Source: an uncultured bacterium (GTDB lineage: Bacteria; Bacillota; Clostridia; Oscillospirales; Ruminococcaceae). From it: DNA of 64,000 bases. The notes under the pieces were generated by a model. That model was not told where the DNA came from. It worked only from the letters and a program-made list of their open reading frames with translations, and did no database searches. The DNA is taken from positions 186,001 through 250,000 of the forward strand of contig CAJMSD010000002.1 of assembly GCA_905215965.1 (NCBI GenBank), given 5' to 3'. The position numbers and the translations under genes are program-made. This document shows positions 31,028 through 39,833 of this stretch, piece by piece. Each line of letters begins with the position of its first letter. Position 1 is the stretch's first letter.

Positions 31028-31770
31028 AAGGCTATATTCATTCGACCGAAAGCTTCGGGACGGTAGACGGTCCGGGAGTAAGATTTGTAATTTTCTTTCA
31101 GGGCTGTCCGATGCGCTGCAAATACTGCCATAATCCCGATACTTGGGACTTTTCCGGCGGCGCTGAAACGACAGCCGAACAGCTGATGAAAGAATACGAT
31201 TCGTACAAGGAGTTCCTTAAATCGGGCGGTATCACGGCTACAGGCGGAGAACCTATGGCTCAGCCGATATTTCTTGCGAAGCTTTTCGAGCTTGCCAAGG
31301 AAAAAGGGGTTCACACCTGTCTCGATACCTCTGGAATAACCTTTGACAGGAACAATACAGCTCCCACCGACAGGATCCTTAAATCTACCGATCTTGTAAT
31401 GCTCGACATAAAGCATATCCGCAGCGACGCGCACCTTAGCCTTACAGGTCACGAAAACCGCGGTATTCTGGAATTTGCGAAATATGTCTGCGGAAAAGAT
31501 ATCCCGATATGGATACGTCACGTAGTTGTTCCGGGAATCACCGATAACGAAAACGATCTGTTTCGTCTCGGAGAATTCCTTTCGGAGCTGAAAACGCTTA
31601 AAGCTATCGATGTGCTTCCCTATCACGACATGGGAAAAATAAAATATGAGAAGCTTGGCATGGATTACATACTTAAAGACACTCCGCCGCTGTCGAAATC
31701 CGATGCCGTAAGGGCAAAAAATATTATAATGAACGGACTGAAAAGCGGTCTTAAAAAGAAAAAAGCCTGA
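31024..31770 (+). CDS. pflA: Pyruvate formate-lyase activating enzyme (radical SAM)
   Basis: 248 residues. The radical SAM cluster motif is CPMRCKYCHNPDTW, preceded by GTVDGPGVRFVIFFQGC typical of PflA. GGEPM and the HVVVPGITD and LPYHDMGK segments complete the family pattern. It abstracts hydrogen from pyruvate formate-lyase to make the glycyl radical in anaerobic glycolysis. The lyase gene is not next to it, which is unusual since pflB-pflA pairs are common; here it follows cca in a 4-base overlap. The stop codon lies inside the stem of the terminator. Confidence 0.92.
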   Translation: MKGYIHSTESFGTVDGPGVRFVIFFQGCPMRCKYCHNPDTWDFSGGAETTAEQLMKEYDSYKEFLKSGGITATGGEPMAQPIFLAKLFELAKEKGVHTCLDTSGITFDRNNTAPTDRILKSTDLVMLDIKHIRSDAHLSLTGHENRGILEFAKYVCGKDIPIWIRHVVVPGITDNENDLFRLGEFLSELKTLKAIDVLPYHDMGKIKYEKLGMDYILKDTPPLSKSDAVRAKNIIMNGLKSGLKKKKA

Positions 31771-31786
31771 GAAAACTCAGGCTTTT
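31761..31786 (+). terminator. Terminator of cca-pflA
   Basis: AAAAGCCTGAG-AAAA-CTCAGGCTTTT; the pflA stop codon lies in the left arm. Confidence 0.85.
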
Positions 31787-31805
31787 CTGTATTCAGGGAA
31801 AACAT

Positions 31806-32039
31806 TCATTCAAAAGAATCGAGATCGATATCCTCAAGTATATCCTTCAATGCCGCAAGCTCGTCAGCAGTAATGGTGATTCCCTTTCCCATTCTTGAAT
31901 GATCCGGCGACCATTCGCGCAGATCGTATTTCGGCTCGCGCTCGTTCCAGCTCACAAGGTTAAGCTCCTTTGTCCAGCCCTTGGCATTTTCGCCGAGAAC
32001 ACCGATTTTTTCAGTAATTTCAAATTTCAATTCTGCCAT
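31806..32039 (-). CDS. YdbC/PC4-like single-stranded DNA-binding protein
   Basis: 77 residues. FEITEKIGVLGENAKGWTKELN, LVSWNEREPKYDLREWSPDH and MGKGITITADELAAL match the YdbC family, bacterial relatives of the eukaryotic coactivator PC4, which bind single-stranded nucleic acid as dimers. Start ATG 32039 follows GAGGGAG. A minus-strand promoter (TGGACA, 17 bases, TAAAAT) lies just upstream near 32085-32115. Acidic C-terminus is present. Monocistronic. Confidence 0.82.
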   Translation of the reverse strand: MAELKFEITEKIGVLGENAKGWTKELNLVSWNEREPKYDLREWSPDHSRMGKGITITADELAALKDILEDIDLDSFE

Positions 32040-32138
32040 ATTAAACTCCCTCTTTCAAAAATAAGAAATTGTAAATCAATGCATATATTTTACCACAAAA
32101 AAGAAATTTTGTCCAGATATTTTTTGAATCAAACTCAA

Positions 32139-32441
32139 TCAAATTGAAACGCAAAGATAATTCAAGGCTTTGTTATACAGCTGCTTCGGAGGTACTTTTC
32201 CGCTTATGAGCATTTCGGCAAAATCAACGGCGTCCTCGATATTGCGCGAAAAATCAGGGATAGTTTCTATATCTCCGCTCTCGTGATCCTCAGCCTCGAT
32301 ACCGTATGTACAGATCTCGCTGCCAAACATTTCAATTCTTCCGCTGACAACGCGGTATGCAACGTTGTTTTCCGCGTAGACCTCCATATAAACGGTTTTG
32401 TCCTTTACCTCGCGCTTTATCTTTCTCATTATTCCAAACAT
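32139..32441 (-). CDS. Small conserved protein of unknown function (DUF6514-like)
   Basis: 100 residues. ATG 32441 has AAGGAGA 8 bases upstream. A lysine-rich start is followed by beta-type segments (VYMEVYAENNVAYRVVSG) and YGIEAEDHESGDIETIPDFS, a pattern I associate with DUF6514 proteins of Clostridia. No signal peptide, membrane helix or catalytic motif is visible. The assignment is tentative and no function is known. Confidence 0.5.
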   Translation of the reverse strand: MFGIMRKIKREVKDKTVYMEVYAENNVAYRVVSGRIEMFGSEICTYGIEAEDHESGDIETIPDFSRNIEDAVDFAEMLISGKVPPKQLYNKALNYLCVSI

Positions 32442-32620
32442 ATTTATTCTCCTTTATTCTAAGAACTCATTCTGAAATTCCTCTGCATATTTATCTGCAA
32501 AGTGATCCTAAAATAATTATAGCACAACTGCCGCATTATGTGAACGGGTATAATTTGAATAATAAAGTATGAAAATAAATAATTTTGGCGAATTTTGATT
32601 ATTTCGTAAGGCGTTGTTTC

Positions 32621-33319
32621 CTAAATGTCATTGAGCTTAGTAAATATTCGCTGCATCTGAATATCCGTCTCGGCAATTTTATCGGCGCAGCTTCTTAGCT
32701 CCTCGGAAAGATCCTGCGGAATAGTGCTTGAGGTCTTGTATTTAAGCTGATGCTCAAGACTTGCCCAGAAATCCATAGCTATCGTTCTTATCTGTATCTC
32801 AACAGGAGCATACGCCTTCTGCGTCGAAAGATAAACGGGAACATTTACTACCATGTGAAGACTCCGATAACCGCTCGGCTTCGGATTCATTATGTAATCC
32901 TTTTTCTTGATAACCACAAAGTCGTCCCTGCGGCTGAGCAGATCGGCAATTGCGTAAATATCGCTTATATAGCAGCAGGTAACGCGTATTCCTGCCATAT
33001 CGAGCAGATTATTTCGCGCAGCCTCTGTCGTTATAGGAAGTCCTTTTTTCTGGAGCTTTCCTATTATCGACTGCGGAGATTTCAGACGGCTTTCTATATT
33101 ATGTATGGGATTGCGCTGAAACTTAACGCTGAATTCATCGTCAAGAATATTCAGATACGTTTTTACGACCTCGATAGCGGAATCATATAAATGCTGCAAT
33201 TCAAGGAAATCATAAAAGGTTTGCGAGAGTTTTTCCTGAATTTCCTCGCTGCTCAGGACCTTGCTTGTCAAAGCCGGAAGATTTTCAAGAGTTTTATCGT
33301 AAAAAGCCTTTTCGTCCAT
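32621..33319 (-). CDS. Small alarmone synthetase (RelQ/YjbM-like ppGpp synthetase)
   Basis: 232 residues, the size of single-domain synthetases. Core motifs of the RelA/SpoT synthetase fold are present: IESRLKSPQSIIGKLQKKG, NNLLDMAGIRVTC, MNPKPSGYRSLHMVV and VEIQIRTIAMDFWASLEHQLKYK. There is no HD hydrolase, ACT or TGS domain, so it should only make (p)ppGpp or pGpp. A helical C-terminal tail suggests tetramer formation as in RelQ. A promoter (TTGACT, 16 bases, TATAAT on the minus strand) lies about 80-110 bases upstream. Monocistronic. Confidence 0.9.
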   Translation of the reverse strand: MDEKAFYDKTLENLPALTSKVLSSEEIQEKLSQTFYDFLELQHLYDSAIEVVKTYLNILDDEFSVKFQRNPIHNIESRLKSPQSIIGKLQKKGLPITTEAARNNLLDMAGIRVTCCYISDIYAIADLLSRRDDFVVIKKKDYIMNPKPSGYRSLHMVVNVPVYLSTQKAYAPVEIQIRTIAMDFWASLEHQLKYKTSSTIPQDLSEELRSCADKIAETDIQMQRIFTKLNDI

Positions 33320-33471
33320 TAAGATTCACTCCTTTCACAAAGCAATGCAGGTTCTCCGTCATAGCAGACTGCACATTTTTTCAATCGGCAATGTAATTAA
33401 TATCTTTATTATAACAGAAAAAAGCAAAAAGTCAAACGCGAAAAAACAAATTTTCACATAAAAAATGTCGC

Positions 33472-33507
33472 AAAAAGATCCTGCGTTGAAAAGCGGCAGG
33501 ATTTTTC
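33472..33507. terminator. Terminator-like hairpin between the alarmone synthetase and GH2 genes
   Basis: AAAAAGATCCTGC pairs with GCAGGATTTTT around an 11-base loop, with A and T runs on both sides. It may end the minus-strand GH2 operon (stop at 33637). The rest of 33320-33636 is AT-rich with no supported gene. Confidence 0.6.
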
Positions 33508-33636
33508 CGTAAATTCGCAGCAAACCGCCCGGAAATAACTGTTTTTATGTAAAAATCACGTATTATCGGCTGAAAGTATCAAGTCATATCATTTAATGTA
33601 AAATTTATGAAATTTTTGTGTACGATTTCCGATAAA

Positions 33637-36447
33637 TCATTTCAGGCAAAGCTTTTCAAGATCAAGCTCATACGACGGCGCAAACCTGTCCGAATGCATA
33701 TAATCAAGAATGCTGAGGGCAAAGCTCCTTACCTCGGGATTATCGGAGATATCGGGCAGTCTGCTTGTACAAACCATAAGCTTTCCGCTGCCTGCCCTTG
33801 CTTCATAGAGAATCCCCAGCTTATGATTACGCTCGAAATTATCAATCATCTGAACTATCGGAAGAAAATCCGACGGAGTATCGTCAAGAACGGCACATTT
33901 ACTGCGGCTGACAATATTATACCACTGAGGAGTAGAATAATATTCGCTCTCAAAGCCGCCGAGAGACGGGTGATCGTTGTCGATAAGCAGTCCGAGAGTT
34001 CCTACGGGAAGCTCCTTGCCCATGCTCTCCGAAATTGAACGGAACATGGGATAGCACCAGAAATCCGTGCAATAAGCTCCCTGAACGCTTTCACGAAGCT
34101 CCGACGGAAAATACAGCACCTTTTCTCCCCTTTCAAGAAGCTCGGTAAGCTCGCCGATATCCTCGGTCATATAGACCGTACTGCCGTTTTTTACCGATTT
34201 TCCGCTCAGTGCAAGCTCGCCGCAGGGCTTTGAAAACGCCCACAGCTCGTAGCTGTTGCAGGTATAGCCTGGAAGCTCTCCGCTTGTACGCACGTTATCT
34301 ATCCTCAAAGTCAGAGTAAGCTTGCCGCCGCAGGTTATCTCCAAATTTATGCAGCCAAGCTCTCCCATGCCGCTGAATCCGTCGGGAACGGTAAGCTCTC
34401 CGTCTGCAATTACTGCTTCGCCGCACAAAAGCCTGTAGGCCAGCTTTTTGCCGATAAGCGGCTTTTCTCCCATATAGCGGAATTTTATCGGTATGCTCAA
34501 TTTTTCTCCGACAGTAACGACAAAGCTGTCAAGCTCGGCAAGAATTACCGCGTCCGAGCAGTAACCGCACCATTCAAGGCGGTCGGCAAACTCCTTTTTA
34601 TCCATAAAAGCGTCGAGCATACCCACAAGAGCCGTGCCCTGACCGCTGAAATCCTGCAGATCAAGCAGCTGAAATCCCGAAATATACTCGGAACGCATTG
34701 CCGCTTCTATCTCATATTTGTAGCACTGCTGCGCAAGCTTTCCCGAGGCGAGATGAAATTTTTCGGCAAGTCCGAGCATTCCTTTTTTGGAAAGACGTTC
34801 CTTGAAAATCTCGAAATTTCGTGCTTTAAGCACTCCGTTATATTTTTTTATCTCGCTGAAATCGGGATACGAGCAATATTGTCCCACCTCGTGCGTAACG
34901 ATCGGCTTTGACGGTATCAGACCGGAAGATGCGCTGCTGACCTTGACCTTTTTAACTCCCGTTCCGTACTGTATCTCGATCTCGGTGCATTCGCTCTCGG
35001 AATTCTCGGAGACCTCGGGGAAGATCAGGCTGTCGTAGGAATGGCTCGTGTTAGGCTGATCGGTCTGAACAAAGCCGAGAGGAGCGTCGCACATCGCATA
35101 CGAACCTCTTATAAGGCGTTCCCTGCTGAGACGAACTCCCGAAAAGAAGTCGTCCTCGGGCTGGATATTGGGGAAAAACTGGAAATTATTGCTTCCCTGC
35201 GTATAGAGATGACGGTCATCGAATTTATGATACTCCGCAAGGATCGCATTGAGACGCTCGGGACTTCCCCAAAGCTCGTTTCCAAGGGACATCATCACAA
35301 AGGACGGGTGATTGCCGAAGCAGCTGAGAATACGCTTTCCCTCTTCAATGAGGTATTCCTGTTCGGCAGCGTTATAATTCTCATCGTTTTCGTCCGAGAC
35401 CGTTCCCCAGAACGGAAGCTCCGGCTGCATATAGATCCCAAGCATATCAGCCGCCGTAAAAGCCGCATCGGGAGGACAGCAGGTATGGAAGCGGTAATGA
35501 TTTATCCCCCATTTTTTGGACGTTTCAAGAACCTTCAGCCAGCTCTCCACATCGGTCGGAGCAGCTCCCGTAAGAGGAAAAATCATTCCGTCGTGCTTTC
35601 CTCTGAGATAGACCTTTTTTCCGTTGTTCAGGAAATTCATTCCCTCCGCGGTAAAGCTGCGAAGTCCGAAGCTTACCTCGGAGATATCCGCCGAACCGTT
35701 TATCGCCGCTTTCAGGGTATATATGACGGGAGAATACTCGCTCCAAGGGGAAGCGTCATCGCCCAGCTCAACGATTATCTCGCTGTTCGGAGCTTCAAGG
35801 AAGAAGCTCTGCTTGTCAACTGTTTTTCCGTCGGAGGAAGCTCCCCAGACGCTTATTTCAGCGCAGTCAGTCCCCTCAAGACCGATACCGAGTCTGACCT
35901 TTCCTGACGCCGCGTCCGGATATGCGTCAAGCCTTGAAATACACGTCTTTTCGCCGATAATAAGCGAAATTTCTCCCGTTATGCCGTTCCAGTTGGACTG
36001 CGTGTCGGGAGAAGTCATATGTCCGCCCTTGGTAGGATATCCCGTATTGCAAACGCAGACGGCTATCTCGGCAATTGTTCCTGCAAATTCCGATATATCA
36101 TAAACGTGGGGAGTACACAGACTGTCGCGGCTGCCTATCGGTTTTCCGTTCACCCAAAGCCGTGTAAGCCTTGTGCGTTCAAGGTAAAGCTTTATCGTTT
36201 GCTCCGAAGAAACAGCGGTCAGATCGGCGGTGCGGTAAAACCAGGCATTGCCCTCGTATGCCCATGAATCGGTAAGGAACCCCTCCTCTGCCTTTGGATT
36301 CGGTTTTCCCTTGTGAGCAATTGAAGTTGTTGTCGGGAGAGTGATGCTGTCGTTTGCTCCAAGCCTGAAATATTCATTTTTTATCCCGAGCATTTCCTCG
36401 TCGGCGCGGAATCCCCACTCACCCGATAAATCGATTTTTCTTATCAT
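33637..36447 (-). CDS. Glycoside hydrolase family 2 protein
   Basis: 936 residues from ATG 36447 (AGGAG 8 bases upstream; an ATG further up has no site). The three GH2 N-terminal beta domains are visible: a jelly roll starting IDLSGEWGFRAD with NAWFYRT and RLWVNGKPIG, an Ig-like domain ending VSFGLRSF, and the barrel starting KVYLRGKHDGMIFP. The acid/base Glu is in MMSLGNELWGSPE (about 390) and the nucleophile in VTHEVGQYCSYPD (about 520). A 300-residue C-terminal extension follows. No signal peptide, so it acts in the cytosol on imported oligosaccharides, as a beta-galactosidase, glucuronidase or mannosidase; the substrate cannot be told. Last gene of a three-gene operon. Confidence 0.88.
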   Translation of the reverse strand: MIRKIDLSGEWGFRADEEMLGIKNEYFRLGANDSITLPTTTSIAHKGKPNPKAEEGFLTDSWAYEGNAWFYRTADLTAVSSEQTIKLYLERTRLTRLWVNGKPIGSRDSLCTPHVYDISEFAGTIAEIAVCVCNTGYPTKGGHMTSPDTQSNWNGITGEISLIIGEKTCISRLDAYPDAASGKVRLGIGLEGTDCAEISVWGASSDGKTVDKQSFFLEAPNSEIIVELGDDASPWSEYSPVIYTLKAAINGSADISEVSFGLRSFTAEGMNFLNNGKKVYLRGKHDGMIFPLTGAAPTDVESWLKVLETSKKWGINHYRFHTCCPPDAAFTAADMLGIYMQPELPFWGTVSDENDENYNAAEQEYLIEEGKRILSCFGNHPSFVMMSLGNELWGSPERLNAILAEYHKFDDRHLYTQGSNNFQFFPNIQPEDDFFSGVRLSRERLIRGSYAMCDAPLGFVQTDQPNTSHSYDSLIFPEVSENSESECTEIEIQYGTGVKKVKVSSASSGLIPSKPIVTHEVGQYCSYPDFSEIKKYNGVLKARNFEIFKERLSKKGMLGLAEKFHLASGKLAQQCYKYEIEAAMRSEYISGFQLLDLQDFSGQGTALVGMLDAFMDKKEFADRLEWCGYCSDAVILAELDSFVVTVGEKLSIPIKFRYMGEKPLIGKKLAYRLLCGEAVIADGELTVPDGFSGMGELGCINLEITCGGKLTLTLRIDNVRTSGELPGYTCNSYELWAFSKPCGELALSGKSVKNGSTVYMTEDIGELTELLERGEKVLYFPSELRESVQGAYCTDFWCYPMFRSISESMGKELPVGTLGLLIDNDHPSLGGFESEYYSTPQWYNIVSRSKCAVLDDTPSDFLPIVQMIDNFERNHKLGILYEARAGSGKLMVCTSRLPDISDNPEVRSFALSILDYMHSDRFAPSYELDLEKLCLK

Positions 36448-36483
36448 AGCTAAACTCCTAAATAATTTCTTTTCAGGCTGCAT

Positions 36484-37248
36484 TTAAATCGCAGGCATTA
36501 CTCTTCCGCCCGATACGGGAATATATGCTCCCGTGGTGAAGCTTGCGAGGTCGGAGGCAAGAAAAGCCGTCATCTGAGCGATCTCCAGATCGGTGCCGCG
36601 GCGCTTCAAAGGAACGGTGCTGTCATAGGAATCCTGCTTTTCGGTATTGTTTTCACGGTCGGTAAAGCTTATAGTCCAGCCGGGAGCGACCTGATTCACG
36701 GTGATATTATGACAGCCTACCTCTTTGGCAAAGCAGCGCACAAAGCCGTCAAGACCCCTTTTCGCCGACGTATACGCGCTGCACCCTGCTTCCGCAAGAG
36801 CCGAGCACTCGGTGTTTACGGCGATGAATCTTCCGTATTCCGCCTTTATCATATCGGGAACAAACGCTTTCGCCATGTAAACGTTCTGCATCACGCAGGA
36901 TTCAAACTGACTGTAATAATCTGCAATATCCTGTTCGAGCACGGGCTTCCATTCATACTGGATAACCGCATTGCACACAACTATCTGCGGACTGCCGAGC
37001 TTGTCCGCTATATCGCGCTGCATATTCATAACGGAATCGCGGTCGGTGATATCCGCCTGAAATATCCCGGCGCGTCTGCCCTTTGCTCGGACGGAAGCTG
37101 CAAGCTCCTCGGCTTTTTCGGAATTTGAGTGATAATGTATCGCTATATCGGCATTGCAGTCGCTGAGGACATCGGTCATAACTCGTCCGAGCTGACCTGT
37201 TGCTCCCGTGATGACTGCAAGCTTGCCTGTCAGATCTATTTTAAGCAT
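36484..37248 (-). CDS. Short-chain dehydrogenase/reductase
   Basis: 254 residues. Rossmann start KLAVITGATGQLGRVM, NAG-type region reading VVCNAVIQYE, and catalytic Tyr-x3-Lys in CSAYTSAKRGLDGFVR; the TVNQVAPGW and VSGGRVM segments close the classical SDR fold. It likely oxidises or reduces a sugar or polyol, since the next gene is a GH2 hydrolase 36 bases on. The preceding TPM lipoprotein gene ends 3 bases before this start, so the three are co-transcribed. The cofactor, NAD or NADP, is undecided. Confidence 0.88.
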   Translation of the reverse strand: MLKIDLTGKLAVITGATGQLGRVMTDVLSDCNADIAIHYHSNSEKAEELAASVRAKGRRAGIFQADITDRDSVMNMQRDIADKLGSPQIVVCNAVIQYEWKPVLEQDIADYYSQFESCVMQNVYMAKAFVPDMIKAEYGRFIAVNTECSALAEAGCSAYTSAKRGLDGFVRCFAKEVGCHNITVNQVAPGWTISFTDRENNTEKQDSYDSTVPLKRRGTDLEIAQMTAFLASDLASFTTGAYIPVSGGRVMPAI

Positions 37249-37251
37249 AAT

Positions 37252-38151
37252 TTATCCTTTCAGCGCAGTAATAAGGGAGTTCACTGCGTCAACATAATTT
37301 TGTGCAGCCGCAAGCTCATTTGCTGACTGAACGGCGGCATCGAATCCCTCGGGAAGAGCCGAATCGGAGCAAACGATAAGCGTATTTGTCGCGCTGTCGA
37401 GCATTATCATAAAGCCCTCCTCGTTTTTATATCGGCGATCGTAATAGCTGCGGCATATCTCCTCGTTTGTCGACGAGGTGGAATTGCTTGTTGCAAGCAC
37501 GGAAATATTGCTCTCGGTGCAGGCGCTTTCAAGAAGCGAAATTTCATCGGTGGAAAAAATACCTCCGTTGTCAAAAATATGCTGCGGACAAGCTTCGCCC
37601 AGCTGCATAATGCGCATTACCGCGTTTTTGAAGTCGCCTTTGACCATATCCTGCGTTGCCCAGTAAAAAGCCGCCGACTGCTCGCTTTCATCGACAAAAG
37701 TGAGACAGCTGCCCTTTTTATAGAGATAGTCCTCGTTCGTATCGTTGTTTATCAGCAGAAGAAGTCCGCTTCCGCGTCCGCTGTAGATGTCGATATAGGC
37801 ATTTTCTGCGTATTGCTCGGGAGTCATGCCGTCAAGGTTATCGGTAGTCACAACTGCGGCGTTTATCAGGTACTTCTCATAGAGCCAGCCGGCATAATTA
37901 TTGCACTCGTCAAAATCCGCTCCCGAAAGCAGTTTGGCATAGTCATAGACGTATGTTCCGTCAGCAGGCTTAATATCGTGCTTTACAACAGGAGGAGCAG
38001 TTACCTCGGCTGTTGCTTCTTCGGAAGCCTCCGTGGTCTGAGACGAAGCGGAAGCTTCCTCGCTGCTGCTCTTTTTGGGATCGTCGGCACAGCCGCAGAC
38101 AGCAGCTGCGGTCAGCGCGGCGGTAATAATTAACAAAAAAATTTTATTCAA
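37252..38151 (-). CDS. Lipoprotein with TPM (TLP18.3/Psb32/MOLO-1) domain
   Basis: About 299 residues if translation starts at TTG 38151, which follows AAGGA; an ATG at 38181 overlaps the probable -10 TATAAT and is less likely. A lipoprotein signal runs to the Cys in AVCGCADDP. A Ser/Glu/Thr-rich tether follows. The TPM domain (about 70-200) reads YVYDYAKLLSGADFDECNN, LINAAVVTTDNLDGMTPEQYAEN and GLLLLINND. TPM domains are linked to phosphatase or membrane-protein quality functions; the role in Firmicutes is unclear. It is first in an operon with an SDR and a GH2 enzyme, an unusual combination. Confidence 0.75.
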   Translation of the reverse strand: MNKIFLLIITAALTAAAVCGCADDPKKSSSEEASASSQTTEASEEATAEVTAPPVVKHDIKPADGTYVYDYAKLLSGADFDECNNYAGWLYEKYLINAAVVTTDNLDGMTPEQYAENAYIDIYSGRGSGLLLLINNDTNEDYLYKKGSCLTFVDESEQSAAFYWATQDMVKGDFKNAVMRIMQLGEACPQHIFDNGGIFSTDEISLLESACTESNISVLATSNSTSSTNEEICRSYYDRRYKNEEGFMIMLDSATNTLIVCSDSALPEGFDAAVQSANELAAAQNYVDAVNSLITALKG

Positions 38152-38268
38152 AATATCAATCCTTACTCTTGTATTATACATTATATTTTAGTATAATTTA
38201 ATAGAAAAATCAAGTGCATAGCTGCAATTGCACTTAATTTAAAATAATATTCCAAAAGGAGAAAAATT

Positions 38269-39087
38269 ATGGATTATTATGTAAATTCAAATGATATTAT
38301 CGTCAGCGAGCCTGATCTCGACCTTGACGAAACCCTCGACTGCGGACAATGCTTTCGCTGGAAAAGAATTGCTTCGGACTATCCCTGCACATACGAGGGA
38401 AAATTCCTGAACGACAGTCTTACCGTCTCGCAGACCGAAAAGGGACGGTTCATTTTTCACAATACGACAGAACGGGATTTTCTGGAAAAATGGTACGATT
38501 ACTTCGATTTTGCCACCGATTACACCGAGCTCAAACGGAGTTTTTCCGAGGACGAAACTCTTGAAAAGGCGTGCAGATTTGCCGGAGGGATACGTCTTTT
38601 GAGGCAGGACAGCTGGGAGTGCCTTATTTCCTTTATTATTTCCCAGAATAATAATATTCCCCGAATCAAGGGCATTATCGACCGTCTTTGCCTGCATTAC
38701 GGAGGAAATTTTCCGTCTGCCGAACAGCTTGCGCAGGAAACTGTTGATTCGCTTTCCTATCTGCGCAGCGGATTCCGCGCCAAATATATCGAGGACGCAG
38801 CCAAAAAAACAGCCGATGCTCTCATAGATCTCGATACAATAAAAAATATGCCCATCGAAGAAGCCAGAGCCGCTCTGAAAACGATAAAGGGAGTAGGTCC
38901 GAAGGTCGCCGAATGCGTGCTTCTGTTTGGTATGCACAAGACGGAAGCTTTTCCGATAGACGTATGGATAAAACGCGTTCTTGAGGAGTATTATCCCGGC
39001 GGTTTTCCCGATTTTACAAAGGACAGCGCAGGTATCGCACAGCAGTATTTATTTCATTACATAAGAACCTGTCCCAATTTGCAATAG
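38269..39087 (+). CDS. 8-oxoguanine DNA glycosylase (OGG1-type)
   Basis: 272 residues. The N-terminal OGG domain includes ETLDCGQCFRWKR. The helix-hairpin-helix GPD core has ECLISFIISQNNNIPRIKG, the hairpin IKGVGPKVAECVLLFG with the catalytic Lys, and the Asp in FPIDVWIKRVL. It removes oxidised guanine from DNA and nicks the abasic site. AAGGAGAAAAATT gives the ribosome site. Monocistronic, followed by a gap with DnaA-box-like sequences. Confidence 0.9.
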   Translation: MDYYVNSNDIIVSEPDLDLDETLDCGQCFRWKRIASDYPCTYEGKFLNDSLTVSQTEKGRFIFHNTTERDFLEKWYDYFDFATDYTELKRSFSEDETLEKACRFAGGIRLLRQDSWECLISFIISQNNNIPRIKGIIDRLCLHYGGNFPSAEQLAQETVDSLSYLRSGFRAKYIEDAAKKTADALIDLDTIKNMPIEEARAALKTIKGVGPKVAECVLLFGMHKTEAFPIDVWIKRVLEEYYPGGFPDFTKDSAGIAQQYLFHYIRTCPNLQ

Positions 39088-39222
39088 TTGAAATAGACAA
39101 ACTTTAACGTAAAATTTCGTTGATTTTTTCTAACCCAAAATTTTCTTTACCGACAGTAATAAAAATTCCCCGACAGCTTTAAACATTTCCACCGATCCGT
39201 TTTTTAACGCTGTTACGATGCC

Positions 39223-39296
39223 TTTTCCACTGTTTCCACAGAGTTTTCAACATATGCCGCAACGCTGTTTCCACTTTTCCACAGAGTTTTCAACAG
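39223..39296. promoter_or_regulatory. Cluster of DnaA-box-like sequences
   Basis: TTTTCCACA at 39275-39283 fits the consensus TTWTNCACA exactly; GTTTCCACA at 39232 and TTTTCCACT at 39223 differ by one base. A 20-base segment from GTTTCCACAGAGTTTTCAAC-type sequence occurs twice (39231 and 39274), the second with TT in place of GT at its start. No dnaA or dnaN gene is near. The rest of 39088-39466 has no supported gene. Confidence 0.45.
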
Positions 39297-39466
39297 TGCT
39301 GTCAACAGCAATTTTTTCTACGGCTTGTATAGGCTTTCAGAAAATTGACCATAATTCACTTGAAAGAAGTCCCTATTTTCTAAAAAATGATGAAATTATT
39401 CGGTGGGAACAGGGACTTGACAAAATCAAAATTGCATGAACTGCTCTGAAAGGAATCGTTAAATTT

Positions 39467-39724
39467 ATGATAAAAGGCGTTAATAAGCACATAATCGAGG
39501 TAAACAATCCCGACAGCATATACTTTGAAAGGGCGGTGTTTTACCTGAAGCCAGGCGTGAGAGAGCTTCCGTCTGAGATAACAAAAGCCGAAGTAGACCG
39601 CGTTATCAGCCGTTTCGGGTTGGAGGAGTACGGTCTGCGCCGCAAACGCAGGTTCGGGAAGATAGCAATATTGGCGTCTCTGCTGACGCTTCTTGCAGTA
39701 TGCGCGGTCATCGTTCTGATTTAA
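39467..39724 (+). CDS. Small C-terminally anchored membrane protein, unknown function
   Basis: 85 residues. GAAAGGAATCG precedes ATG 39467. The first 60 residues are soluble: IKGVNKHIIEVNNPDSIYFE, AVFYLKPGVRELPSE, then a basic RRKRRFGK. One membrane helix follows at the end (IAILASLLTLLAVCAVIVLI). The topology is a cytosolic domain with a tail anchor. It resembles short conserved proteins I have seen in Oscillospiraceae, without any known role. Confidence 0.6.
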   Translation: MIKGVNKHIIEVNNPDSIYFERAVFYLKPGVRELPSEITKAEVDRVISRFGLEEYGLRRKRRFGKIAILASLLTLLAVCAVIVLI

Positions 39725-39771
39725 GGCAATATGGCAATATTGTATAATAAAGCAATATTTTTCAAAAACTA

Positions 39772-39800
39772 TGGACATTGAAGTTTTTTTGTGATATAAT
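39772..39800 (+). promoter_or_regulatory. Promoter of the AraC regulator gene
   Basis: TGGACA at 39772, a 17-base spacer and TATAAT at 39795, 34 bases before the start codon. Confidence 0.6.
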
Positions 39801-39833
39801 TTTATTATATTATTTAGACGGAGGATCGTTTGT

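Noticed and set aside
35041..35907. 288-codon plus-strand frame inside the GH2 gene
   Set aside because: Antisense shadow of a gene with clear catalytic motifs; no ribosome site.
39088..39466. Chromosome origin
   Set aside because: DnaA-box-like sites are few, and dnaA, dnaN, gyrB or recF are absent; kept only as a site cluster.
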